This document shows, piece by piece, positions 8,862 to 17,848 of a DNA stretch of 64,000 bases; position 1 is the first letter of the stretch; every line of letters starts with the position of its first letter. The stretch is from contig NZ_NPDM01000008.1 of the NCBI RefSeq assembly GCF_002812085.1, positions 72,270 to 136,269 of the forward strand. The letters are read 5' to 3'. Source of the stretch: Leptospira levettii. Lineage in GTDB: Bacteria > Spirochaetota > Leptospiria > Leptospirales > Leptospiraceae. Position numbers and translations under genes: made by a program. Below the pieces are notes generated by a model that was given only the letters and a program-made list of their open reading frames with translations, was not told where the DNA came from and did not search any database.

Positions 8862-10106
8862 ATGTTTGAGAATTTCACACCCCCTCCCATTGTAACGTAT
8901 GCCATCCCCGTTTTTTTCCTTTTGATTGGCATTGAAGTGTACATCGGTTACCGCAGGAACAAAGACCTGTACCGGTTGAATGATTCGATTGCCGATTTGA
9001 GTACGGGAATCATCTCCCAAATTTGGGGCCTTTTCCAAAAAGGTGTGGGTTTATACGCCTATTTTTATATCTATGAACACTTTCGATTTTTTGAATTTGC
9101 CATGACAAACCCTTGGGCATGGGTTCTCTGTATCGTTGGTCAAGATTTTTGCTATTATTGGTCACACCGTTTAGCACATGAAGTGAACTTTCTTTGGGCA
9201 GGGCATGTCATCCACCACCATAGCGAAGAATACAACCTTGTGGTTGCCCTTAGGCAAACAGGTCTTGGTGGCCTTGTCACTTGGGTATTTTATATACCAC
9301 TTGCTCTCATTGGGTTCCATCCATGGATGTATCTTGCCAGTGGACAAATCAATCTCATCTACCAATTTTGGGTGCACACAAAAGCAGTTGGTAAAATTGG
9401 AAAGATTGGTGAGTACATACTTTCGACACCTTCTCACCACCGAGTACACCATGCGATTAACCCCATCTACATCGACAAAAACCACGGTGGGATTTTTATC
9501 CTCTTTGATCGAATGTTTGGGACCTTCCAAGAAGAAACAGAACCTTGTGTGTATGGAACTGTAAAACCACTTCGTAGTTTTAACCCTGTGTATGCAAACT
9601 TCCACTACTACTGGGAACTTCTGAAACAAGCTTTTGCTGCTGAATACTTTATGGATAAAATCCGCGTCTTTTTAAAACCACCAGGTTGGTACCCAAGACA
9701 AGGAAACCAACCTGCAGGATTTTTACCCATCCCAGAAGTAAGCCCAAATTCGTTCCAAAAGTATGACCCAAAACCAGCTACAGAAGTGAAAACCTATACC
9801 ACTACATGGTTTGTTTTGGTATTACTCCTCTCGTTTGCGTTTTTACTCTTTGTTCCAAAGTTCAGTTTTGTCTCCCAAGTCCTTGTGACCATTTGGGTGA
9901 CACTTTCTCTCGTTGCCATCAATGCACTGATTGAAAACAAAACTTGGGCGGGAGCTTTGGAGATCACAAGATTACTGTTTGGATTCTTAGTCTTAGGATA
10001 CTTCGATGTCAACTGGGCTTATTATGCCATTGGCATTGTTTGTTTGGTGATCGCTGGGATATATCTCTACCGCACTGGCCAACAAAAAACACAAGCAGCC
10101 TCCTAA
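8862..10106 (+). CDS. Sterol desaturase/fatty acid hydroxylase family protein, alkylglycerol-monooxygenase-like
   Basis: This is a 414-residue membrane di-iron enzyme. The eight-histidine cluster is visible: HRLAH (102-106), HVIHH (115-119) and HHRVHH (192-197), with hydrophobic helices at the N-terminus and again at about 318-400. The segment SHRLAHEVNFLWAGHVIHHHSE followed by YNL..ALRQT is closer to alkylglycerol monooxygenases (ether-lipid cleavage) than to C-4 sterol oxidases; substrate is inferred only. No Shine-Dalgarno precedes the ATG. TGTCAAA occurs twice 11 bp apart just upstream, next to a TTGACA/TGTCAA dyad (8824-8838), possible regulator sites. Confidence 0.88.
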   Translation: MFENFTPPPIVTYAIPVFFLLIGIEVYIGYRRNKDLYRLNDSIADLSTGIISQIWGLFQKGVGLYAYFYIYEHFRFFEFAMTNPWAWVLCIVGQDFCYYWSHRLAHEVNFLWAGHVIHHHSEEYNLVVALRQTGLGGLVTWVFYIPLALIGFHPWMYLASGQINLIYQFWVHTKAVGKIGKIGEYILSTPSHHRVHHAINPIYIDKNHGGIFILFDRMFGTFQEETEPCVYGTVKPLRSFNPVYANFHYYWELLKQAFAAEYFMDKIRVFLKPPGWYPRQGNQPAGFLPIPEVSPNSFQKYDPKPATEVKTYTTTWFVLVLLLSFAFLLFVPKFSFVSQVLVTIWVTLSLVAINALIENKTWAGALEITRLLFGFLVLGYFDVNWAYYAIGIVCLVIAGIYLYRTGQQKTQAAS

Positions 10107-10362
10107 TCGGAACCAAAAGGAAAGGATCGAAAACCAATCGCTCCTTTCCCTTCTCTTTTTCCCCTTCCCCGAAACCATCTCACCATAATGAACGACGTTA
10201 ATATTTAAATTTCCCTCGAGAAAAGGAAATGACAGAGAGAGGAACCACTTTCTTATGTCACATAAAAGCCATGATTGACGCAAGTTTCCGACCTCTTCGC
10301 CTTGACCCGGTGGGTGGCCGTGAGAATTTGGCATTGCACCATAGTTTTTGAGGCGAAATGAG

Positions 10363-11148
10363 ATGAAGCGAAACCGCAGTTACTATATCATACTGGTCCT
10401 AATCCTCTTTGTCGTGACCTACTCGGCCTATGCGGCATACCAAAAGCAAAAAAATGGTCCTGTTTTTTTGGACAACCATGTGTTCCAACGGTATAACGAC
10501 CAATGGGGTCTCTGGGTGGATCTGAATGCAGAGAAAAAATCCTTACTGGAAAAAGCATCCGAGTTTGGTGTCCTTGCCCAAGAGGTAATGGAAATCAACC
10601 ACCTGACGGAAACCGAACTCAAACGTTTGAAACGCTCCATTTTTTTCCCATACTCCGCTGAATACATGCGGAACCTCCAAGAAAAAGAACTCTTTCGTGA
10701 AACCATCGATTCTCCCATTGACCAATTCATTTGGCCCGTTTTACCCAATAACAAATCTCGAATTTCTTCACGCATTGGAAGGCGTTGGAACACTTGGCAT
10801 ACTGGCCTTGACATCGCCATTCCGAAAAACTCGATTGTCCTTGCGGCAGCAGATGGAGTTGTCGAAGAAGCAGGGAGAGGTGGGGACTACGGCCTTGCCG
10901 TTAAAATTTACCACCACGACATGAACCATTTCCATACTGTGTATGGACATAACCAAGAGTTACTCGTTAAACCTGGTGACATTGTGAAAAAAGGGCAAAT
11001 CATCGCATTTTCTGGAAACACAGGTAAGTCAACTGGACCTCATGTCCATTTCGAAGTTCGGTTTCATAATGTGTATTTGAATCCTGAAAACTTTCTCACA
11101 CCATTTGAAGAAGGTGTTGCCACAAACCTTGTCGGATTTGCAGACTAA
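10363..11148 (+). CDS. M23-family (LytM) metallopeptidase, membrane-anchored
   Basis: This is probably a peptidoglycan endopeptidase or an activator of cell-wall hydrolases. It has 261 residues from ATG 10363, chosen for the GAGG at 10350-10353; a TTG at 10348 is possible but poorly placed. Residues 7-26 are a hydrophobic signal or anchor. The catalytic M23 domain spans ~135-245, with zinc ligands H146 and D150 in HTGLD and HVH at 227-229, plus YGH at 194-196. These residues suggest an active enzyme. A 256-bp leader without a gene separates it from the upstream hydroxylase; the HAD gene follows after 6 bp. Confidence 0.92.
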   Translation: MKRNRSYYIILVLILFVVTYSAYAAYQKQKNGPVFLDNHVFQRYNDQWGLWVDLNAEKKSLLEKASEFGVLAQEVMEINHLTETELKRLKRSIFFPYSAEYMRNLQEKELFRETIDSPIDQFIWPVLPNNKSRISSRIGRRWNTWHTGLDIAIPKNSIVLAAADGVVEEAGRGGDYGLAVKIYHHDMNHFHTVYGHNQELLVKPGDIVKKGQIIAFSGNTGKSTGPHVHFEVRFHNVYLNPENFLTPFEEGVATNLVGFAD

Positions 11149-11154
11149 GTATTT

Positions 11155-11982
11155 GTGACAAACCTTACAAAGCATAGTTGGACAGATGAAATTTATAACC
11201 GTCTGACAACACTGATCCCTAAAAAAACAGGCATTGCTTGTTTTGATTTTGATAATACTCTTATCCGTAATGATTTTGGCGAAAAAATTATGGACCAAAT
11301 CATCAGGGAAAATCTTACATTTTTGCCGACTGATCTCTCCCCGTATTTTCGTGATAAAAAACTTTGGAAAGACCACACCAAACTCAGTTTAGCTGAAAAA
11401 GAACATTTGATATGGGAAGAATATGCTTTTCAGCTAAAAGAATTTGGAGTTGAAAGAGGGTATCGTTGGACTTGTTTTTTATTCCAAGGTCTATCCAAAG
11501 AGGATTATTATGAAATCTCAAGACGTGCTTGGAAACGAGTGAACTTACCGGAAGATGAGTCTGGAGTTTTTCCACAAGTGGAGATGAAAGATTTAATCCA
11601 GTTCTTATACCACCACAATTGGCAAGTGTACATTGTAACTGCCTCTCCTGAACCTGGCATTGCTGCCATCGCCCACCATTTTCCCGTTTTAGAAAGTAAT
11701 GTGATTGGCATGAGACAAACGTTAAACGCACAAGAAAAATATACTCACGAACTGATTGAACCATATACATATGGCGAAGGGAAAGTCAAAGCAATCGAAG
11801 AAAGGATAGGTCATTATCCTGATTTGGTCTTTGGTGATTCATTTAATGACTATCCGATGTTAACCAAAGCTAAAGAATTTGGAGTAGCCATTGATAAAGG
11901 TGATCCAGAATTTGTTAAGGCCTGCAGTGCAAAAGGTATTCTCATCCAACCGTATTTTACTTACCAAACTTTAACCAAATGA
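11155..11982 (+). CDS. HAD-superfamily phosphatase (phosphoserine-phosphatase-like)
   Basis: This 275-residue product starts at GTG 11155, 6 bp after the M23 gene. HAD motif I is FDFDNTL (nucleophile D31, acid D33), motif II is VTAS near 161-164, and motif IV is FGDSFNDYPML near 223-233. A helical cap of ~90 residues between motifs I and II fits subclass I HADs such as phosphoserine or small phosphate-ester phosphatases. The substrate cannot be told from sequence. The stop codon overlaps the start of the next gene (ATGA). Confidence 0.88.
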   Translation: MTNLTKHSWTDEIYNRLTTLIPKKTGIACFDFDNTLIRNDFGEKIMDQIIRENLTFLPTDLSPYFRDKKLWKDHTKLSLAEKEHLIWEEYAFQLKEFGVERGYRWTCFLFQGLSKEDYYEISRRAWKRVNLPEDESGVFPQVEMKDLIQFLYHHNWQVYIVTASPEPGIAAIAHHFPVLESNVIGMRQTLNAQEKYTHELIEPYTYGEGKVKAIEERIGHYPDLVFGDSFNDYPMLTKAKEFGVAIDKGDPEFVKACSAKGILIQPYFTYQTLTK

Positions 11983-12665
11983 ATCGATTGTATTTAGTAT
12001 CCAATTCCATTGGAAACGATTTAGACCTCCCACCACGCACCAAACAATTGCTAGAGGAAGCAGATTGGATTTTAGGGGAAGAACAAAGGACCACGTCTAC
12101 CCTATTGAAAAAACTAGGAATCTCAAAACCTTTTGACCTTCTCAATGAACATACTTCGAGAAATGAGATGGATGAGATAGGAATGAAACTTGCGATGACA
12201 AAACGTACTTGTCTCATTTCTGATTCTGGTAGTCCAGGCCTCGAAGACCCAGGTAAGTGGCTTGTCCCACTCGCATGGGAGATGGGAGTGGAAGTGAGAT
12301 CAGCCCCGGGACCGACAGCTCTTGTTTCAGCACTTACAAGTTCTGGTTTTGCGACCTCACCTTTTTTATTCCTTGGATTTTTACCAAGAGAGGAAAAGGA
12401 AAGGGAAAAAACCTTAAAACAATACTTAGGACTCGGGATCACACTTGCATTTTACGAAACCCCTTATCGTGCCAAACATTGTCTGGAAACTCTCGCCAAA
12501 ATCCTTCCGAATGATCGTATGATCTTTTTGGCACTGGGAATTTCGTTCGCACACGAAACTTCCTTCCGTGGGACAGCCAAGGAAGTCCAAAAAAAATTCC
12601 CCCAAGGGATGAAACTCCCACCCGTATTTGTCATCGAAGAGAAAAAAGAAAGGCACAAACGATAG
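11979..12665 (+). CDS. rsmI: Tetrapyrrole-methylase-family SAM methyltransferase, RsmI-like
   Basis: This is probably the 16S rRNA C1402 2'-O-ribose methyltransferase. It has 228 residues and starts in an ATGA overlap with the HAD gene. RsmI features: LYLVSNSIGN at the N-terminus, the ISDSGSPGLEDPG loop near 74-86, the SAPGPTALVSALTSSGF segment near 101-117 and FLFLGFLPR near 123-131. It is shorter than the usual ~280 residues because the C-terminal RsmI extension is missing, so a related rRNA methylase of the same family is possible. Confidence 0.82.
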   Translation: MNRLYLVSNSIGNDLDLPPRTKQLLEEADWILGEEQRTTSTLLKKLGISKPFDLLNEHTSRNEMDEIGMKLAMTKRTCLISDSGSPGLEDPGKWLVPLAWEMGVEVRSAPGPTALVSALTSSGFATSPFLFLGFLPREEKEREKTLKQYLGLGITLAFYETPYRAKHCLETLAKILPNDRMIFLALGISFAHETSFRGTAKEVQKKFPQGMKLPPVFVIEEKKERHKR

Positions 12666-12704
12666 TTTCTTGACAGTACCTCTGTTATATTGGACGCTTG
12701 GACA

Positions 12705-13328
12705 ATGGTCAGTAAAGTAGAACAAACAAGTGACGGATTAGATCCTTTAATTTCAGAGTCGGGCGACTATATAACAGACGTTGTCAAAGAAAACCTGAAA
12801 CTCATCCGTCACACCAAAGGATTTTCTTTGGACAAACTCGCCAATCGATGTGGTGTGAGCCGTGCGATGTTGTCTCAAATTGAACAAGGGAAATCTGTGC
12901 CGACCATTTCCGTTTTATGGAAAATTGCAAACGGGCTCAATGTTCCTTTTTCCGAACTCCTCAAAGAAAAAAATCAGGACGGCATCCATATCTTAAAGGC
13001 CGAAAACTCCAAGGTTTTGTATTCCAACTCGAAGGTGTTTGCAAGCCGTGCCTTGTTTCCATTCCTAGGAAACCGCAAAACGGAATTTTATGAACTCATT
13101 TTAAAACCCGGTGGACATGAAGTTGCCGAACCACACAAAACAGGAACCACAGAAAACCTTGTTGTTGTCTCTGGGAAACTTCGTTTGCGTGTGGGAGAAA
13201 AGGTAGTCGAACTGGAACCAAAAGACTCTGTATTTTTTAAAGCGGATGTCTCTCATGAGTATTCCAATCCAACTGACCAAGAAACTCTTATGTACTTGGT
13301 GATGGATTACACGGATGAGATAGGTTAA
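12705..13328 (+). CDS. XRE-family transcriptional regulator with cupin domain
   Basis: The product has 207 residues from ATG 12705 (a TTG at 12690 would add five). The N-terminal ~30 residues are variable. A helix-turn-helix follows at ~30-80 ([39 protein letters not shown]), then a cupin_2 beta barrel at ~115-205 ([30 protein letters not shown]). Such proteins sense small molecules through the cupin and often control amino-acid or polyamine genes. It lies 39 bp after the rsmI-like gene. The target genes are not evident. Confidence 0.9.
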   Translation: MVSKVEQTSDGLDPLISESGDYITDVVKENLKLIRHTKGFSLDKLANRCGVSRAMLSQIEQGKSVPTISVLWKIANGLNVPFSELLKEKNQDGIHILKAENSKVLYSNSKVFASRALFPFLGNRKTEFYELILKPGGHEVAEPHKTGTTENLVVVSGKLRLRVGEKVVELEPKDSVFFKADVSHEYSNPTDQETLMYLVMDYTDEIG

Positions 13329-13330
13329 GT

Positions 13331-14257
13331 TTGGAATACAGAGAATTAAAAGTCAATTTACCAAAAGAATTATCAGATCCATTTTATGAACTTCTAGATT
13401 CTTTACAATGTGCTGGTTATTATGAAATTCTTTTTGATGGTGAAGCTCCAAAAGAAAAAGACCAGGGCCTCATTCGAGACAATACAAACATTCGTATTTA
13501 TCTACAAACTGATGAAGTAGAAAAAGAATTAAAAATTCTAATTTTTCTAAAACTTCATGCACCTAACAATTCTAATTCAGAATCTCGTATCATCGAAACA
13601 AGGGATTACGAAGAAGCTTACAAAGAATATTACAAACCTTTTCCGATTGGAAACAAACTTTGGGTGATTCCTACTTGGGAAAAACATGAACCAAATACAA
13701 TCGCATTATGGAAACCGACTGGAGGGATTCCACTTTTTATCAACCCAGGAGTTGCTTTTGGAACAGGTCACCATGAAACAACAAAACTGATTTTAGAACA
13801 TTTGGATTCATTACATGCAGAAGGAAAGTTTGTATTCCAATCCGCATGTGATGTAGGAACAGGATCTGGAATTTTATCCATAGGTCTTGCTAAGTTTGGA
13901 GTTTCTAAAATTTTTGCTTTGGACATAGACCCGAATGCTGTCAAAGCAGCTTGGTCTAACTGGACTGAAAATGAATACCCAAAAGGATTTCAATTTAGTG
14001 TAGAAGAATCGGGGATCGACAATCCCAAACTCTCCAATGAAAAGTATGATCTAGCAATTGCCAATATTACTTTTGCAGTTCTCTCACAAAACATCCGTCA
14101 TTTGGCAAAAATCAATGCACCTAGAATCATTTTTTCAGGAATCATCACCGAGAAAAAAGATGAATTTTTAAGTTTATTACAAAGTCATTTGCCGGGAAAA
14201 CTCCTTTATTCCAAAGAATGGAACGAATGGTGGGTTCTTGACTGGCAAAAAAATTAA
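13331..14257 (+). CDS. prmA: Ribosomal protein L11 methyltransferase
   Basis: PrmA trimethylates ribosomal protein L11. The 308-residue product starts at TTG 13331, just 2 bp after the XRE gene. Family hallmarks are the KEYYKPFPIGNKLWVIPTWE substrate region (near 96-116), GVAFGTGHHETT (near 141-152) and SAM motif I DVGTGSGILSIGLAKFG (near 175-191), followed by LDIDPNAVKAA. The minus-strand sensor gene ends convergently with a 4-bp overlap of the two 3' ends. Confidence 0.95.
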   Translation: MEYRELKVNLPKELSDPFYELLDSLQCAGYYEILFDGEAPKEKDQGLIRDNTNIRIYLQTDEVEKELKILIFLKLHAPNNSNSESRIIETRDYEEAYKEYYKPFPIGNKLWVIPTWEKHEPNTIALWKPTGGIPLFINPGVAFGTGHHETTKLILEHLDSLHAEGKFVFQSACDVGTGSGILSIGLAKFGVSKIFALDIDPNAVKAAWSNWTENEYPKGFQFSVEESGIDNPKLSNEKYDLAIANITFAVLSQNIRHLAKINAPRIIFSGIITEKKDEFLSLLQSHLPGKLLYSKEWNEWWVLDWQKN

Positions 14258-16389
14258 ATACGATTGAGAAATTTGATCAAACTGACCTGATTCCCTTTTT
14301 CATTGTATTCAATTCTGTCAAAAACAGATTTTGTCATAAGGATCCCTCTTCCATGTTGGACATGTGCCTCGTTCATTGCATCCAATGATTTTTCCATATG
14401 TTTTTTATGGTCAAACCCTCGTCCTTCATCTGTGATCCGATACGCCACATACTCACTACTAAAGGAGTATTCTATTTTTACTTTTTTGTGCCGATACCTT
14501 GGATCCTCTTGTCGTTTTTGTAAAAACTCTAAATAATTTCCTTCCATCAGCGCTTTCGATTTTTCATCAAAACTGATATTTAAATTTCCATGTTCGACTG
14601 CATTAATTATGATTTCTCGAACAGACGATCGAACTTCCGTTTGTTCAATATTTGTGAGGTATTTTGCTAATTGCGAAGTTATTTTTTGTGAAACAAGTTC
14701 TGCATTTCGTAGATAATTATTCATCGAAAGTTCGATTTTTTCAGAATCAATGAGTTGGATAATGGTATCTTCAAATTCAGGAGACAAGGTCATTAACACT
14801 TCTCTCGTTTCTTCAAAATCTATATATTGGATACGACAAACCATTTCTTTTGGTTCTTTTACATACTTCTGCGATAACTCAGTTCGAAAGTTAATTGCGG
14901 ATCCAGTCATCTTTAAGTCTGTGAGTTTGTCATTTACATACATGACATTGTAATCCGATTTTTGATCTCTTCCTGTATAAAGAATTTCTGTTATTTTTTT
15001 ATTTCTCAAATCATCCAGTCGATACCCTAGGTGTTTTGATAACGATCGATTCGCATTGATGATTTCGAAATCTTCGTTCATCATTAAAATCACTTCATCA
15101 GAACCTTGGAAAATTTCTCTAAAACGTTTTTCCGACTCTTCAATTTTTATCTTTGCATGTGACAAATCTCTTAAATTTTCCCTTAAACTTCTAGTTAAAA
15201 AATTGATTCTGTCTGCTAAGCCAAGTGATAATAATATTGTTTGTAAAGCTGTTCCAATCTGAATCGTCCATCTTGTTATATGATTGTCAGATAAAAATCC
15301 TAAACTCTTTAAAGAATACAACAGAACACCTAACAAAAAGAACAACCAAGAGATTAAATAATACCTAGCAGTTCGAACGTTTGCTAAAAATGTATAAGTT
15401 CCACTATATACAAGTAACAGTGCAGTGGGAACAGTTAGCAGTATCGATGTGACCATCGCAACTCGATAATGCAAAAAAAATGTTACAAAAGAAAACAATA
15501 CTAGGATCCCTACCCAAACCCACATCAATTTGGAAACTTTTGGGAGGTGTTTCTTCAAACTTAAATAATTATAAGTAAAGATGATTCCCGTGATACAGGA
15601 CAAACAGATAAAAAATGGCAAGGAATAATTTGCCCAGAAGACCCAATTGGGCCAAATGTATTGAAAGGCAAATCCATTGTTTACTAAGTGAAAGAAAAAT
15701 ATTGAGCTTATGAAAAAAAGATATAATAAATAACTCTTTTCATACGTGAATATATAGATGAAAAAATTGTAAGCAATCATCACAAACAAAATTCCATAAA
15801 AAATTCCAAAGATCATTTGTTCTTTGTTTATCTTTTCATTAAACTCTCGTTCGGTCCATAGTTCCAATGCCAACGGAATAGTTGATTCGGATTTGATTTT
15901 GAGATAATAGACAGCCTTTGCATTTGGAAGTGTTTCAAAGGGAAAAACTGGATTTCTATATTCCACATTTCGTTCGGCAAAAGGAGATGAATCACCGAGT
16001 TTCCGGATCGCATTTTTGGGAACTGGGTCACCCAAAATTTGGATTTCATCTATCAGTGGAAAATCAAATAACAAATTCCATCTCACTGTTTGCGAATTAG
16101 GATTGGAGATATCCAATTTAACCCAAAACACCGATTGAGAAAAACCTAAATTAGGTGAGGAGAGTTGTTTGAATTCTCCGTCTTTTTCACCAGACACAAT
16201 CGTCGTTTCTGATATGGATTGGGTAGGATCTTCCAAAACCAAAACTTGGTTCCAGATTGCCACTCCGCTCATTTCGGTAGCCAAATCAATTTTAGGTGTC
16301 GCACTTAAGAAATTTGCAGGAAGGATGAGAAGGATCGCAAAAAAGTAGGACAGAATCGGAATTGTAAAAATTGTTTTTGTATTTCGCAT
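14254..16389 (-). CDS. Sensor protein: 7TMR-DISM extracellular and membrane domains, PAS, RsbW-type ATPase
   Basis: This encodes 711 residues from the ATG at 16389. An upstream in-frame extension to 16521 would overlap the divergent oxidase gene and is unlikely. Order: signal peptide (1-~30); 7TMR-DISMED2-type periplasmic ligand domain (~40-170); seven hydrophobic helices (~185-395); a coiled segment; a PAS domain near 430-550 (FREIFQGSDEVILMMNEDFEIINANRSLSKHLGY); and a C-terminal HATPase_c of the RsbW anti-sigma-kinase type (REIIINAVEHGN, ITDEGRGFD, HGRGILM). No HisKA phospho-histidine helix is seen, so it may phosphorylate a STAS-type partner on Ser/Thr instead. Confidence 0.9.
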   Translation of the reverse strand: MRNTKTIFTIPILSYFFAILLILPANFLSATPKIDLATEMSGVAIWNQVLVLEDPTQSISETTIVSGEKDGEFKQLSSPNLGFSQSVFWVKLDISNPNSQTVRWNLLFDFPLIDEIQILGDPVPKNAIRKLGDSSPFAERNVEYRNPVFPFETLPNAKAVYYLKIKSESTIPLALELWTEREFNEKINKEQMIFGIFYGILFVMIAYNFFIYIFTYEKSYLLYLFFISSIFFFHLVNNGFAFQYIWPNWVFWANYSLPFFICLSCITGIIFTYNYLSLKKHLPKVSKLMWVWVGILVLFSFVTFFLHYRVAMVTSILLTVPTALLLVYSGTYTFLANVRTARYYLISWLFFLLGVLLYSLKSLGFLSDNHITRWTIQIGTALQTILLSLGLADRINFLTRSLRENLRDLSHAKIKIEESEKRFREIFQGSDEVILMMNEDFEIINANRSLSKHLGYRLDDLRNKKITEILYTGRDQKSDYNVMYVNDKLTDLKMTGSAINFRTELSQKYVKEPKEMVCRIQYIDFEETREVLMTLSPEFEDTIIQLIDSEKIELSMNNYLRNAELVSQKITSQLAKYLTNIEQTEVRSSVREIIINAVEHGNLNISFDEKSKALMEGNYLEFLQKRQEDPRYRHKKVKIEYSFSSEYVAYRITDEGRGFDHKKHMEKSLDAMNEAHVQHGRGILMTKSVFDRIEYNEKGNQVSLIKFLNRI

Positions 16390-16471
16390 AAAAAAGCCAA
16401 AGCCAATAGATTCTATTTTTGTAATTTTTCTAGCCTTTTTTGTTTTGAGTGGTAAAATAGGGGAAAGTTCT

Positions 16472-17848
16472 ATGAATCGAAAAACATTCCTCAAAAATTT
16501 GACTGCCACAGCAGCGGGCATTAGCCTTCTCTCCCCTCAAAAATTCTACGGACAATCCACAGGTGTGGTGAGCGCAGAAACAAAAACACGAATCTCTGGT
16601 GCAAAAAAAGCCATCGTACTAGGAGGGGGTTTGTCGGGACTTTATTCAGCCTATTTACTGAAACAAACGGGATATGATGTAACAGTCATCGAAAGAGGAG
16701 ACCAATTTGGTGGCAGGATTGCTACTTACTCCAATCCAAGTTTGGGAATTGTACAAGACTTAGGTGGTGAGTGGATCAGCGAAAACCAAACAGACATTAA
16801 AAGCCTTGTTAAACAATTAGGCCTTGAATTGGTGAATGCGAATGTCTCTGAAAGATTTTCATTATCTAAAAATAATTCCGACCAACATAAAATTTCGAGC
16901 ACATCCATCGATACATTAGATAAGGTGATAGAGTTACACAAATCCTTGGGAACAGGCCAAAAACAAGGATTAGATAAAATCAATTTTTCATCTTATGCAA
17001 GGTACCAAGGATTAACAGAAGAAGAAATTAGGTCAATGAATGATCTTTATCGTACCATTTTAGGTGCAGACTTAAATCAAATCTCCAGTGAATCGGTATT
17101 AGATGATCTCTCAGCCTTACAATCTGCACTCAAACCTAAGTATTTAGTGGGAGGCGGAGCAGAACAAATCATCCAAGCACTCGTAACTCAACTAAAAGGA
17201 CAAGAATTATTACTTGGGGAATCAGCAACAAAAGTTTCCCAACAAAAAAACCAAGTGACGGTGGAGTTATCTTCAGGACGAGTCATCAAAGGAAATTTGA
17301 TAGTTTGTACTTTGCCATCTGCAGCTGTGTTGGACATAAAATGGACTCCAACATTACCTAAAGACCTAATTTATTCTGCTCTCCGCATGCAAACTGGTAA
17401 AATTTCAAAGAACATATGTTTTGTCAAAAGTAATAGTAGTTATTCTAATTTTTTCCAATCTACAAATACAGCCGCTGAAACTTTTTACGTTTCTGACCAA
17501 GCTGTTGGACAAAATGTAACAGCTGTTACCTCGATATCAACTGGTGATAAAGCATCCCTCTTTGAAAAAGGGAGTGATCGTCAGAAAAAAAACCTAATGT
17601 TGTCTGCTCTGGAAGAATTGGGGAGTTTCGAGTTAGTACAAGAAAACCCTTTCCATTTTCATAGTTTTCAAAAAACAACTGGCAGGTCAGGATTTGTATC
17701 CCTTTTCCCACCAGGTAGTTATGGGATCAAAGATGTTTGGAACGAACCTTTTGAAAGAGTATTTTTTGCAGGAGAACATCTTGCATTACACACTGGGAGT
17801 ATGGATAGCGCAGTTGCTTCTGCCATCCAAGCAATTAGTAAAACTTAA
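16472..17848 (+). CDS. Flavin-dependent amine oxidase family protein with Tat-like signal
   Basis: This 458-residue product starts at ATG 16472, with AGGGGA eight bases upstream. The FAD dinucleotide fold is GGGLSG (51-56), then E74 and GGR (80-82), as in monoamine oxidases and polyamine or phytoene-type oxidoreductases. A C-terminal FAD signature (FFAGEHLALHTGSMDSAVASAIQA) confirms the family. The N-terminus NRKTFLKNLTATAAGISLL resembles a twin-arginine signal with RK instead of RR, so periplasmic export is likely. The substrate is unknown. It is divergent from the 7TMR sensor (82-bp gap) and overlaps the convergent acyltransferase by 4 bp. Confidence 0.88.
   Translation: MNRKTFLKNLTATAAGISLLSPQKFYGQSTGVVSAETKTRISGAKKAIVLGGGLSGLYSAYLLKQTGYDVTVIERGDQFGGRIATYSNPSLGIVQDLGGEWISENQTDIKSLVKQLGLELVNANVSERFSLSKNNSDQHKISSTSIDTLDKVIELHKSLGTGQKQGLDKINFSSYARYQGLTEEEIRSMNDLYRTILGADLNQISSESVLDDLSALQSALKPKYLVGGGAEQIIQALVTQLKGQELLLGESATKVSQQKNQVTVELSSGRVIKGNLIVCTLPSAAVLDIKWTPTLPKDLIYSALRMQTGKISKNICFVKSNSSYSNFFQSTNTAAETFYVSDQAVGQNVTAVTSISTGDKASLFEKGSDRQKKNLMLSALEELGSFELVQENPFHFHSFQKTTGRSGFVSLFPPGSYGIKDVWNEPFERVFFAGEHLALHTGSMDSAVASAIQAISKT

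Noticed and set aside
12670..12691. TTGACA with TATATT before the XRE gene
   Set aside because: The spacing is only about 10 bp, too short for a sigma-70 promoter.
16390..16521. N-terminal extension of the 7TMR sensor to 16521
   Set aside because: It would overlap the divergent oxidase start and places a signal peptide in the middle of the protein.
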